NCBI GenBank assembly: GCA_037481875.1
Contig: JBBFKY010000011.1
Location: forward strand, 56,990-120,989
Reading direction: 5' to 3'
Length of the DNA stretch: 64,000 nt
Origin: Desulfosoma sp.
GTDB taxonomy: Bacteria; Desulfobacterota; Syntrophobacteria; Syntrophobacterales; DSM-9756
Shown here in pieces: positions 37,601-45,426 of this stretch (position 1 is its first letter; the number at the start of each line of letters is the position of its first letter). Below the pieces are notes generated by a model. It worked only from the letters and a program-made list of their open reading frames with translations, searched no databases and was not told the DNA's origin. Both the position numbers and the translations under genes were made by a program.

Positions 37601-38878
37601 TTGTTGTTGTCGGTGCGTAGCGGTTCAGCGGTTTCCATGCCGGGAATGATGAACACGTTCCTCAATGTGGGTATCAATGAGCAGATTGTGGAAGGTCTCA
37701 TTCGGCAAACGGGGCAGCCATGGTTCGCCTGGGACAACTACCGCCGATTTGTCCAGTCCTGGGGCATGTCTTTTGGGCTGGATCGCGATCATTTCGATGC
37801 CATCATGAAGTTTTACAAAAAGAAGTACGGGCGTGAGTTCAAGAGGGAGTTCAGCCCGCAGGAGATGCGGGAGGTGGCTTTGGCTTATCGGAAATACACG
37901 CAGGATTCCAGAATTGAGATAACGGATGACCCGGTCGAGCAGCTCTTTACGGCGATTCGACAAGTCATGGAATCCTGGTTTTTTCCCAAGGCCATCACCT
38001 ATCGAAAGATTATGGGGTTGTCAGAGAACTGGGGCACGGCCGTGACCATTCAAACCATGGTCTATGGCAATTTGGACCTCCAATCGGGATCCGGCGTGAT
38101 GTTCACCCACAACCCTTGGACCTCGGATGAGGAAATCGACCCAAGAGGGGATTTCACCCTTGGGAACCAAGGAGAAGACGTGGTGGGGGGGTTGGTGGAA
38201 ACTTTGCCTCTGTCTGAAAAGCAACGTTTGGCGGCAGGCGAGCGCAAGCAACACTCCCTGGAATCCTTGTTCCCTCGAGTTTTTGAGCGTCTAACGGAAA
38301 TCGCCAAGGAACTCATCTACCGCCAGAAATGGGGACCTCAGGAAATCGAATTCACGTTTCAAGGTTCCGACGGCGACGGGCTCTACATTCTTCAGTCTCG
38401 GAACATGGCACCGCGTACCAGCCGCCGCTATGCATGTTTCAAGGTGACAAACGAGTTGGAAAAAAGTTACCTTGGCCACGGCATCGGGGTGAGTGGAGGG
38501 GCACTGTGCGGTCGTGTGGCTTTTGAAGTCAATGAGATCGTGCGGCTGAAAAAAGATTATCCTGGAGAACCTATCATCTTGATCCGTTCGGACACGGTTC
38601 CCGATGACATTCATGAGATTTCCATTGCCGACGGCCTTTTGACCGGTAAAGGCGGAGCCACGTCCCATGCGGCTATCGTGGCCCATCGTTTGGGCAAGAC
38701 CTGTGTGGTAGGGTGTTCCAAAATGAGGGTCTGGGAACGGGACGGCCGATGCCTGATTGGAGGACGTTTTGTGAGAACCGGGGATGTGATCGGGATTGAC
38801 GGGCGTAGCGGAGCCATCTATGCGGGATTTCACGAAACCACACAGGCCGAAGAAAACGGCACCGCCTGCGCCGAGTGA
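34607..38878 (+). CDS. giant PEP/pyruvate-binding protein: unknown N-terminal half plus PPDK-type ATP-grasp and phosphohistidine domains
   Basis: ATG 34607 (AGGAGAGG 8 bases upstream, one-base overlap with rimI) gives 1423 residues. Residues 1 to about 920 are helical and match no family I recognise. From about 925 there is a PPDK/PEP-synthase nucleotide-binding domain (GNKGYNLTQLHSLGIRVPPG; SVRSGSAVSMPGMMNTFLNV near 1010), then the swivelling domain with the catalytic His near 1354 in GKGGATSHAAIVAHRLGKT. The C-terminal PEP/pyruvate TIM barrel of true PPDK is missing; the protein ends about 70 residues after the His. So it can probably make a phosphohistidine from ATP but not pass it to pyruvate by itself; the partner is unknown. 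Two GAPDH genes follow. Confidence 0.85.
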   Translation: MQRARVQSEALLKNLMVTNVPVRVDPGHEVLVEAVQGYAGKEKQARELLVEYHHRYRNWAYVLQETWRYATGNLRLYREFSESAAVVTLLCRIFLHALSDSENPKTQSAAADYLLALWLKVLEESPELCREDASMPPFDGDRDPLPSGRAHGGILRWCLARLQAMEPSGFQWVVRSFHQPKKVLRRCLSLWSFSASFVEGRRLLDRLLTETHTFWAQREDPFAWLSRQLQDEVDVTAWRPLFSPLLHADHERALQHIQSLRAEKDPRRAVEQLCELADFRDIVRAYQQLADKVGRYVPVEISGHVSMLLRLRIMETKGLEPIHEETLRAMNMDVGRWIREESQEILRPRLTRFLQVLRGCLNNYPEAALHCVRTVGLEILGTDDKELIEFFLRHVIWLGFQTPKLKGVSQYWQVQVNPAHLTNIRVWLDLIRKNPRRTRSLLSALIVNLFLAGIYVRDTDLFQKDVSLLLHAPIAPVFNLIKQLTKLFPVYFNEVGAEGLLRAVSTDVDEITQRADPLIHFLRKQSHVESNNLIVLFIEAIFHFWQTLDKEPLKRFTPPEVYRDVSGTGPFVDDMHRIFTGLLSGDDGVHRVKDLLDLSEEVVRSKIEKIPGASGREKQRAFLMIRFYQLLHEKYALSFKDIQVHLRRAAQLGLPDPRPLEQALQGEETITKLEAILDYLEKLKDILLTEQEMTFVENIYLKRHIAVDIPSMYGSYSERKFDALGLMFRLENLANVLFEEIILSFNLSFITRATFFRIGRVLPLFIRALALDGITSRRLDRQEELFQRALQIRRFSHSQYMDIFRGFSEAIKQLIQSFYNAVHEDNLRVVIRQLSQSGDLLPRYQRQDMGEKAEERVHRISETFLRDLVARTFGLQYFDHFISSILTTLATQREELSTEKLDLLLSYDPEKTISRIYAPDDATYDLIHLGNKGYNLTQLHSLGIRVPPGFIITTEYFRCQDVIESLQQSKEDFKARVMAHIADLEQRSGRRFGDPQNPLLLSVRSGSAVSMPGMMNTFLNVGINEQIVEGLIRQTGQPWFAWDNYRRFVQSWGMSFGLDRDHFDAIMKFYKKKYGREFKREFSPQEMREVALAYRKYTQDSRIEITDDPVEQLFTAIRQVMESWFFPKAITYRKIMGLSENWGTAVTIQTMVYGNLDLQSGSGVMFTHNPWTSDEEIDPRGDFTLGNQGEDVVGGLVETLPLSEKQRLAAGERKQHSLESLFPRVFERLTEIAKELIYRQKWGPQEIEFTFQGSDGDGLYILQSRNMAPRTSRRYACFKVTNELEKSYLGHGIGVSGGALCGRVAFEVNEIVRLKKDYPGEPIILIRSDTVPDDIHEISIADGLLTGKGGATSHAAIVAHRLGKTCVVGCSKMRVWERDGRCLIGGRFVRTGDVIGIDGRSGAIYAGFHETTQAEENGTACAE

Positions 38879-38916
38879 TGGTGTGAAGGTTCGGGATTGA
38901 AGAGGGAGGAGGCTAT

Positions 38917-40242
38917 ATGGGCGAGCAAGAAAAAATGGTCCCTCAGAAGTTGGGTATCAATGGATTGGGTCGCATTGCCAAGCTGACCATCTGGCATCAC
39001 GTAGAAAGACAGTATTTTTCCGAACTGGTGGTCAATATCGGTCGAGAAGTGGGGCGAAGCCTTGAAGATATCGCCATGTTTATTGAAAAGGACTCCACTT
39101 ATGGAAGGCTGCATCATTTCTTGTATGGCTGCCGAGCTTCGCGCGTCATCGAGGAAATCAATGACCAAGAAGGATCCATGCGCATCAATGGCGTAAAGAC
39201 CACTTTTTTGAGAAAGCACAGGAATCCGGCCGATATCGGCTGGAAGGAACATGGCGTGGAAATTGTCGTGGACGCCACGGGAGCTTTTCTGGATCCCACA
39301 GTGCCGGCGGAGGATCCTAAGGGGTCGGTAAGAGGTCATCTGGTGGCGGGAGCCCGCAAGGTGATTGTTTCGGCACCGTTTAAAATCAAGGACAAATCCA
39401 AAGAGATGCCGCCCGATGCGGTCACGACGGTCATGGGCATCAACGATGCGGACTTTGATCCCAAGCGCCATGTGATCGTCTCCCATGCTTCGTGCACCAC
39501 CACATGCCTGGCCTACATGGTCAAGCCCCTTCTGGACTATTTCGGTCCCATGCGCATCCTTTCGGCATCCATGGCCACGGTGCATGCGGCAACCCCTTCC
39601 CAACAGGTGCTGGATCGAGCTCCCAAGGCCAAGGCAGACGACCTGAGAAAGACTCGGTCCGTGTTCAACAACATTATTCTCACCACGACCGGTGCAGCCA
39701 AAGCTTTGGGACTGGTTATTCCGGAAATGAAGGAAATCGGGTTCATCGCCGAATCCGTGCGTGTGCCGGTGACGACAGGATCCTTGATCATTTTGGTGGT
39801 CCTTATTCAAGACGAAAGCATGAAAAATCCCATTAACCGAAACCTTATCAATGACATTTACCGAAAGGCTCAGAGCCACTTTCCCGACGGTTACCTCTTG
39901 TATACGGACGAACAAAACGTTTCTTCGGACATTATCGGTTTGCCTAGAGCGGCCGCCGTCATTGAGGGCCACGAAACACACACCCGCACGGCCGCCGTGC
40001 GCTTCGACCTCAACCACGTGCTCAACGTGTGTGCCGCTTTGTCTTCAGAACAGGGATCGGCTTTTGATGTGGAGCAAGTACTTAAAAAAGCCGATAAAAC
40101 CCTCAATGCTGAACAGCAAGCCAGAATCATTCAGATTCCTGTGACGCAAGCGGTCATTTACGGATGGTATGATAACGAATTGGGAAGCTACACCAATATG
40201 TTGGGGGATCGTACGGTCGGTATTGCCAAGATGCTGCGCTGA
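38917..40242 (+). CDS. divergent glyceraldehyde-3-phosphate dehydrogenase paralogue
   Basis: The 441-residue protein is a GAPDH homologue with the catalytic Cys near residue 192 in SHASCTTTCLAYMVKPL and the NELGSYTNMLGDR ending. It is longer than the classical 335 and its N-terminal Rossmann region deviates (LGINGLGRIAKLTIWHHV instead of INGFGRIGR, and VVNIGREVG where NAD-specific enzymes have a conserved Asn-Asp). Such long forms occur in several anaerobes. It may use NADP, work in the reverse direction, or have another substrate. It lies 26 bases before the canonical gap gene. Confidence 0.85.
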   Translation: MGEQEKMVPQKLGINGLGRIAKLTIWHHVERQYFSELVVNIGREVGRSLEDIAMFIEKDSTYGRLHHFLYGCRASRVIEEINDQEGSMRINGVKTTFLRKHRNPADIGWKEHGVEIVVDATGAFLDPTVPAEDPKGSVRGHLVAGARKVIVSAPFKIKDKSKEMPPDAVTTVMGINDADFDPKRHVIVSHASCTTTCLAYMVKPLLDYFGPMRILSASMATVHAATPSQQVLDRAPKAKADDLRKTRSVFNNIILTTTGAAKALGLVIPEMKEIGFIAESVRVPVTTGSLIILVVLIQDESMKNPINRNLINDIYRKAQSHFPDGYLLYTDEQNVSSDIIGLPRAAAVIEGHETHTRTAAVRFDLNHVLNVCAALSSEQGSAFDVEQVLKKADKTLNAEQQARIIQIPVTQAVIYGWYDNELGSYTNMLGDRTVGIAKMLR

Positions 40243-40267
40243 TACCTTAGGAAAAAGGAGAAATGAG

Positions 40268-41275
40268 ATGGCTGTCAGGGTTGCTATCAACGGATTTGGT
40301 CGCATCGGTCGCATGGTTTTTCGCGCTATTGTGGAACGCGGCAATCCACTGGAAGTAGCGGCTTTGAACGATTTGGGAAGCCCTGCCGAATTAGCTCATC
40401 TGCTGCGTTACGATTCCGTTCACGGCACATGGCATCGAGACATTTCCTCAGACGATGAAAACATTTATGTGGACGGCAAGGCCTACAAATGCCTCAAGGT
40501 GGGGGACCCCAGCCAAGCCCCATGGCGAGACTTGGGCGTGGACATTGTGTTGGAAACCAGCGGTCGTTTTCGGGACAAGGCCGCTTGTCTGAAGCACATG
40601 GATTCAGGGGCCCGTAAAGTCATCCTGGGGGCTCCCGGCAAGGGCATGGATGCCACCTTTGTCATGGGAGTCAACCATGACCAGTATGATCCCATGAAGC
40701 ATCACATCGTCTCCAATGCTTCCTGTACCACCAATTGTCTGGCGCCTATCATTCGCGTGCTGCACGACCGGTTCGGCGTCGAACACGGTCTCATGACCAC
40801 CATCCATTCTTACACCATGGATCAAAGGCTTTTGGACGCGCTCCACAAGGATCTGCGAAGGGCTCGAGCCGCAGCTCTTTCGATGGTGCCCACCACGACG
40901 GGAGCGGCCACAGCGGTGGCGGAAGTCATCCCGGAACTCAAAGGAAAATTGGACGGCATGGCCATTCGCGTTCCCACGCCCAATGTGTCCATTGTGGATG
41001 TGGTGTGTCGCGTGGAAACGGACACCACGGTGGAAGCCGTCAACCAAGCTCTAAAGGAAGCCGCCGAAGGGCACATGAAGGGCATACTGCGTTACGTGGA
41101 AGAAGAATTGGTCTCGGTGGATTTCAACCATACCACCTACTCGTCGTGCGTGGACGCGCCTCTTACCAAGGTTATCGATAAGCGGATGGTCAAGGTGCTC
41201 AGCTGGTATGACAACGAATATGGGTATTCCAACCGTCTGGTGGACCTGGCTCTGCACATGGGCAAGGACCTGTAA
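40268..41275 (+). CDS. gap: glyceraldehyde-3-phosphate dehydrogenase
   Basis: ATG 40268, with AAAAAGGAG 7 bases upstream, gives a classical 335-residue GAPDH: INGFGRIGRMVFRAI, VAALNDLGSPAEL, catalytic Cys near 153 in SNASCTTNCLAP, and the C-terminal SWYDNEYGYSNRLVDL. The conserved NDL after strand 2 favours NAD. It is the second of two tandem GAPDH genes and is followed by pgk and tpiA. Confidence 0.95.
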   Translation: MAVRVAINGFGRIGRMVFRAIVERGNPLEVAALNDLGSPAELAHLLRYDSVHGTWHRDISSDDENIYVDGKAYKCLKVGDPSQAPWRDLGVDIVLETSGRFRDKAACLKHMDSGARKVILGAPGKGMDATFVMGVNHDQYDPMKHHIVSNASCTTNCLAPIIRVLHDRFGVEHGLMTTIHSYTMDQRLLDALHKDLRRARAAALSMVPTTTGAATAVAEVIPELKGKLDGMAIRVPTPNVSIVDVVCRVETDTTVEAVNQALKEAAEGHMKGILRYVEEELVSVDFNHTTYSSCVDAPLTKVIDKRMVKVLSWYDNEYGYSNRLVDLALHMGKDL

Positions 41276-41350
41276 AACGAGGGGAATCAAAGGGCGGTTT
41301 CGCTCGATGAAGTTTTTCGAGTGGGTCGAAAAACGCGGGAGGGGCGAACC

Positions 41351-42547
41351 ATGAAAACATTGGATCACGTGGACGTTTCGGGAAAGCGTGTGTTTATCCG
41401 CGTGGATTTTAATGTGCCTTTGGACAAAAAGGACGGCCGAGTTGCCGATGATGCTCGAATCCACGCTATTTTGCCCACCCTGAAAAAAGTGATGGATGCC
41501 GGGGGTAAGGCCGTTTTGGCGTCCCATTTGGGCAGACCCAAGGGTAAAGTGGTGCCGGAGATGAGCTTAGCACCTGTGGCAAGGCATCTTTCGGGCATAT
41601 TGGGCCGAGAAGTTTCTTTGGCTCCCGATTGTGTGGGGCCCGAGGTCCAGGCCATGGTGCGAGATGTGCCTTTTGGAGGAGTTCTCCTTCTTGAAAACCT
41701 AAGGTTCCACCCCGAAGAAGAAAAAAACGATCCGAACTTTTCCAAGGAACTTGCGTCTCTTGCCGATGTGTACGTCAATGACGCTTTTGCCGTCTCTCAT
41801 CGCGCCCATGCTTCCGTGCATGGCATTACCGAATACGTGGCGGTGTGCGCGGCGGGCTATCAGCTGGCCAAGGAAGTGGAATATTTCAAGAAGTCCGTAG
41901 AAACGCCTGAGCGTCCTCTGGCTGTGGTGATAGGGGGCGCCAAGGTTTCCACCAAGATCGGAGTGCTGGAAAACCTTATTCCCAAAGTGGATCTTCTCGT
42001 GATCGGTGGGGCCATGGCCAACACCTTTCTCAAGGCGCAGGGCTACGGCGTGGGAAAATCCATGGTGGAAGAGGAATATGTCGACAAAGCGACGGAACTC
42101 TTGCAACTGGCCAAAGATCGCGGTGTTCGTGTGCTTCTGCCTATGGATGTGGTGGTCGCTCCAGCTTTGGAATCGGGAGCCCAGGCTCAAACCGTGAATT
42201 TAAATGCCGTCCCTGAAGACGCCGCCATCTATGATGTGGGGGAACGCACTCTCGAGACTGTCAAGGAAGCTCTGAAAACATGTGCGACCATCGTTTGGAA
42301 CGGTCCTCTCGGTGCTTTTGAAACTCCGCCTTTTGAAAGGGGAACCTTTGCTCTCGCGGAATTCTTGGGGTCGACCAAGGCCCTGACGGTGATCGGTGGA
42401 GGGGATTCCGCCAGCGCGGTCAAACAGGCTGGTGTGGCTCAGAAAGTCAGTTATGTTTCCACAGGAGGCGGCGCCTTTTTAGAAATGATGGAAGGAAAGA
42501 TCCTGCCTGGTATCGAAGCCTTGGAAGCTTGCATGGGTAAGGAGTAG
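41351..42547 (+). CDS. pgk: phosphoglycerate kinase
   Basis: ATG 41351 (GGGAGGGGCG upstream) gives 398 residues. Diagnostic blocks are [33 protein letters not shown], the [10 protein letters not shown] run, and the C-terminal nucleotide-binding [11 protein letters not shown] and [14 protein letters not shown]. It catalyses 1,3-bisphosphoglycerate plus ADP to 3-phosphoglycerate plus ATP. An in-frame start at 41321 is upstream of the RBS. Confidence 0.96.
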   Translation: MKTLDHVDVSGKRVFIRVDFNVPLDKKDGRVADDARIHAILPTLKKVMDAGGKAVLASHLGRPKGKVVPEMSLAPVARHLSGILGREVSLAPDCVGPEVQAMVRDVPFGGVLLLENLRFHPEEEKNDPNFSKELASLADVYVNDAFAVSHRAHASVHGITEYVAVCAAGYQLAKEVEYFKKSVETPERPLAVVIGGAKVSTKIGVLENLIPKVDLLVIGGAMANTFLKAQGYGVGKSMVEEEYVDKATELLQLAKDRGVRVLLPMDVVVAPALESGAQAQTVNLNAVPEDAAIYDVGERTLETVKEALKTCATIVWNGPLGAFETPPFERGTFALAEFLGSTKALTVIGGGDSASAVKQAGVAQKVSYVSTGGGAFLEMMEGKILPGIEALEACMGKE

Positions 42548-42549
42548 TC

Positions 42550-43332
42550 ATGGGTACGAATGCGCGCCTACCTCTTATGGCGGCCAACTGGAAAATGCAT
42601 TTGAGCGTGGCGGAAGCGGTCTCCTTTGTCGCCAAGCTTCATGAAGCCGTGGGAAGTCCCGAGGATCGCGAGGTGCTCATCGCTCCGCCGTTCACTCATC
42701 TTTGGCCGTTACGGGAAGCCATGAAAGCGGCCGGATTTTCTTTAGCCGCCCAAAACTGCCACTGGGAACCCAAGGGAGCTTTCACCGGCGAAGTGTCTCT
42801 GGGAATGATACTGGAAACGGGATGCCGCTACGTCATTGTGGGACATTCGGAAAGGAGGCACATTTTCGGAGAATCCGATGCCTGGATCGGTTTAAAAACC
42901 GCAGCGGCTCTAGCGCAAGGGGTGGTGCCCATATTGTGTATCGGTGAAAAGATCGAAGAGCGGGAAGCGGGATTAACGGTGGAGGTGCTGCGCCGTCAGT
43001 TGAGCACGGCTCTGGAAAAGGTCCATTTGCAGGCTTCGAGCCGGTTGGTCATAGCCTATGAACCGGTTTGGGCCATCGGCACAGGCAAGACGGCAACACC
43101 CGAACAGGCTCAGGAAGCCCATGCTTTTGTTCGACAATGGCTGGAAGAACGCTTTGACAAAGCGGTTGCAAACGGTATGCGAATATTGTATGGAGGCTCG
43201 GTCAAGCCGGACAATGTGGACCATCTCATGGCTCAGCCCGATATTGACGGGGCCTTGGTTGGAGGAGCGAGCCTGGAGGTGGGTTCCTTTGCCCGAATTG
43301 TTCAATTCACAAGGAGTGTGAGAAGCGGCTGA
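42550..43332 (+). CDS. tpiA: triosephosphate isomerase
   Basis: The 260-residue TIM barrel has the catalytic Lys in AANWKMHL, catalytic His in VGHSERRHIFGE, catalytic Glu in AYEPVWAIGTGKTA, and YGGSVKPDN. It begins two bases after pgk, and its stop overlaps the secG start (TGATG). The order gap-pgk-tpiA-secG is widespread. Confidence 0.96.
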   Translation: MGTNARLPLMAANWKMHLSVAEAVSFVAKLHEAVGSPEDREVLIAPPFTHLWPLREAMKAAGFSLAAQNCHWEPKGAFTGEVSLGMILETGCRYVIVGHSERRHIFGESDAWIGLKTAAALAQGVVPILCIGEKIEEREAGLTVEVLRRQLSTALEKVHLQASSRLVIAYEPVWAIGTGKTATPEQAQEAHAFVRQWLEERFDKAVANGMRILYGGSVKPDNVDHLMAQPDIDGALVGGASLEVGSFARIVQFTRSVRSG

Positions 43333-43778
43333 TGCAAGCAATCCTGATCACGTTTCATATTTTGGCCTGTCTGGCCCTGATCTTCATCGTGCTGTTGCAG
43401 ACGGGCCGCGGGGCCGAAATCGGTGCCGTCTTTGGGGGAAGTTCCCAGACCCTGTTCGGCAGCACAGGTGGCACAACCTTTCTAGGTAAACTCACGACCT
43501 TGGCAGCGGTCGTTTTTATGATCACCTGTCTGGGCTTGACTTACATGTCCGGTCAGGTGCACACCAAATCCGTCATGGACAAGGCGCCTGTCAAGGAACA
43601 GCCGTTGTTGCCGGAAGCGAAGCCCGTGCAGCCTGCACCGGCCCCCATCACGGTGGAAACGAAACCGGTGACCCCGGAACAGGAAGCCGGGCAGCCGTCG
43701 CCAGGGCCGGTTCCCGAGGCTCCAGGGTCACAACAACCGGCGACCGAATCGGGGACGCAAGGAAAATCCGCTCAATAA
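43332..43778 (+). CDS. secG: preprotein translocase subunit SecG
   Basis: The first 75 residues hold two membrane helices and the SecG middle GAEIGAVFGGSSQTLFGSTG. The rest is a long Pro/Glu/Gln-rich tail (about residues 80-148), clearly longer than the usual SecG (75-130). SecG assists SecYE/SecA in export. tRNA-Leu follows downstream. Confidence 0.93.
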   Translation: MQAILITFHILACLALIFIVLLQTGRGAEIGAVFGGSSQTLFGSTGGTTFLGKLTTLAAVVFMITCLGLTYMSGQVHTKSVMDKAPVKEQPLLPEAKPVQPAPAPITVETKPVTPEQEAGQPSPGPVPEAPGSQQPATESGTQGKSAQ

Positions 43779-43782
43779 ACTC

Positions 43783-43810
43783 TTGCACCGGTATGAAATT
43801 CGGCTATAAT
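43783..43810 (+). promoter_or_regulatory. sigma-70-type promoter of tRNA-Leu
   Basis: TTGCAC (43783-43788) and a perfect TATAAT (43805-43810) are 16 bases apart, 22 bases ahead of the tRNA. The -35 box begins only five bases after the secG stop, so the tRNA has its own promoter. Confidence 0.7.
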
Positions 43811-43831
43811 GGATAGTTGCCATCTTGTAGT

Positions 43832-43917
43832 GCCGAAGTGGTGGAATTTGGTAGACACGCCATCTTGAGGGGGTGGTGGGGAGACCCGTGCCGGTTCGAG
43901 TCCGGCCTTCGGCACCA
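43832..43917 (+). tRNA. tRNA-Leu (anticodon GAG)
   Basis: The 86-base gene folds with acceptor GCCGAAG/CTTCGGC, an anticodon stem CCATC/GGTGG around loop TTGAGGG (anticodon GAG, reading CUC/CUU), a long variable arm as expected for Leu, a TTCGAGTC T-loop and an encoded CCA (43915-43917). Confidence 0.95.
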
Positions 43918-43929
43918 TGAAGCCGTTCA

Positions 43930-43962
43930 AGCCGCAATCCAGTCACGGGTTGCGGCTTTTTT
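43930..43962 (+). terminator. intrinsic terminator after tRNA-Leu
   Basis: AGCCGCAA (43930-43937) pairs with TTGCGGCT (43950-43957) and is followed by a run of T. It lies 13 bases after the tRNA, so it likely ends the tRNA transcript. Confidence 0.85.
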
Positions 43963-44292
43963 GTCTGTCCTTTGATGAGCACGCTCGAAAATGGGCCGCT
44001 TCCGTGATTTGCATCCTATGGTCCGCACGCAAATCCCGTTGAAGCGGATCCAAAGGGCTTTCCAAAGATTTTTGGAGCCACTGGCTTGCTCTTCCTCCTT
44101 GCGAAAAAGAGTCGTGCCGGCGTCATGAGGCCGTCTCTTCAAGCCGTCGTTTCAAGGAGCCTTCAAAACACTTGGGGATGGCGGTTGATTCCAGGGTGCG
44201 ATTCCTTCTTGCTTGCCAAAAGAAATATCTGGACTATGCTTCTATCTTCAGCAAAAGCATCCTGTTAGCCATTTTTCACTGAATGGGTCCGT
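43963..44292. other. spacer between tRNA-Leu and dehydratase genes
   Basis: About 330 bases in which I see no convincing gene, no integrase and no direct repeat of the tRNA 3' end, so this is not an obvious integration site. The short frames lack ribosome-binding sites. Confidence 0.5.
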
Positions 44293-45426
44293 GTGGAAAA
44301 GGAGCGAGCCGCTTTGAGTCGAGGGGAGCTTTTCCGCAATGGATTGGAGTCCAGTTCTACGCGGCCGCCGCTGGGATGGGTCTGCACGTATACCCCCGAA
44401 GAACTTCTGCTGGCTGCCGGATTCACTCCGGTGCGTCTTCCCTGTTCATCATCACACCCTTCTCTGGAAACCCCGCTTCCTGCCAATCTGTGTGGATATG
44501 TTCGCGGACTGCTGGGGACTGCTCTGGGAGGCCTGGGACCTGATCTGGTGGGAGTGGTTTTTGCCATGTCTTGTGACGCCATGAGGCGGCTGGCGGATGC
44601 CTGGTCCTTTTGTTTTCCCAATCATTTCGTTTACCGTTTGGATGTTCCCCGCCGCTGGGATCCAGACGCCGAGGAGTTCTTTTATCAGCAGCTGAGCCGG
44701 CTGCGTGAAGCTCTTGGAGTTTTTGGAGGACATGCCATTTCCGATGCCGATCTGGAAGCGGCCATCGCCTTGGTCAACGAGACCCGACGGCTTCTTCAAG
44801 CTATTTCCTTCATGCGTTTCAAGGCCACGGCCCCGGTGACCGGCGCGCAGGTCCTTGAAATCACCCAAAAGGCCCAGGAAATGGACAAGGAGAGATTCAA
44901 CGAGGAAGCCCGCCGCTTTTTGGAGCTGCACCGCAATGGTTCTTCGTTTTCATGTAAGGCAAACCGGTTTCCTGTTGTTCTCGGCGGTGGCACGCTTGCC
45001 GGAGCCTGCGAGCTGGCGGCCATAGCGGAGGAATGCGGCCTGTTCTTGGCAGCTGCCCATGTGTGTACAGGTTCCCGCGCCTATGAAGGCTTGGTCGAAT
45101 CGGATTCCGAACCCCTGAGAGCTTTGGCCCGCCGATATTTGAAGCGTCCCGGGTGTGCCCGCATGCAGGGAGCGGCGTCTCGAGTCCGGCGTCTCATGGA
45201 CTTGGCTAAGGGATGTGGGGCTGTGGGAGTTGTGTTTCAAAGCCTGAAGTTTTGTGACCCGGTGCAAAGTGATCTGCCTTGGCTCCGCCGAGCTTGTCGA
45301 GAGCACAACCTGCCACTGCTGCAGTTGGAGCGTGACGGCTCGGTGACGGACAGCGGGCAACTGAAAACGAGATTGCAAGCTTTCGCAGAGCTTCTGGCCG
45401 CTCGGCCTGAGGAGCAGAGGTCATGA
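44293..45426 (+). CDS. 2-hydroxyacyl-CoA dehydratase subunit-like protein (HgdB family)
   Basis: GTG 44293 gives 377 residues of the COG1775 family. Conserved Cys positions include GWVCTYTPEELLLAAG, FAMSCDAMRRLAD and QSLKFCDPVQSDLPWLRRAC, which ligate a [4Fe-4S] cluster in 2-hydroxyacyl-CoA and benzoyl-CoA reductase-type enzymes. These radical enzymes need ATP-driven electron injection by an activator. Its stop overlaps the next gene (dehydratase-activase fusion) by four bases, so the two probably make one complex. The substrate is unknown. Confidence 0.82.
   Translation: MEKERAALSRGELFRNGLESSSTRPPLGWVCTYTPEELLLAAGFTPVRLPCSSSHPSLETPLPANLCGYVRGLLGTALGGLGPDLVGVVFAMSCDAMRRLADAWSFCFPNHFVYRLDVPRRWDPDAEEFFYQQLSRLREALGVFGGHAISDADLEAAIALVNETRRLLQAISFMRFKATAPVTGAQVLEITQKAQEMDKERFNEEARRFLELHRNGSSFSCKANRFPVVLGGGTLAGACELAAIAEECGLFLAAAHVCTGSRAYEGLVESDSEPLRALARRYLKRPGCARMQGAASRVRRLMDLAKGCGAVGVVFQSLKFCDPVQSDLPWLRRACREHNLPLLQLERDGSVTDSGQLKTRLQAFAELLAARPEEQRS

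Noticed and set aside
38830..40017. Long open frame (395 codons) on the strand opposite the first GAPDH gene
   Set aside because: It is the antisense shadow of a well-supported GAPDH gene; composition (His/Arg/Gly-rich) is not protein-like and there is no ribosome-binding site.
43832..44292. tRNA-Leu as integration site of a genomic island
   Set aside because: No integrase, no repeat of the tRNA 3' end downstream, and the following genes are metabolic rather than mobile.
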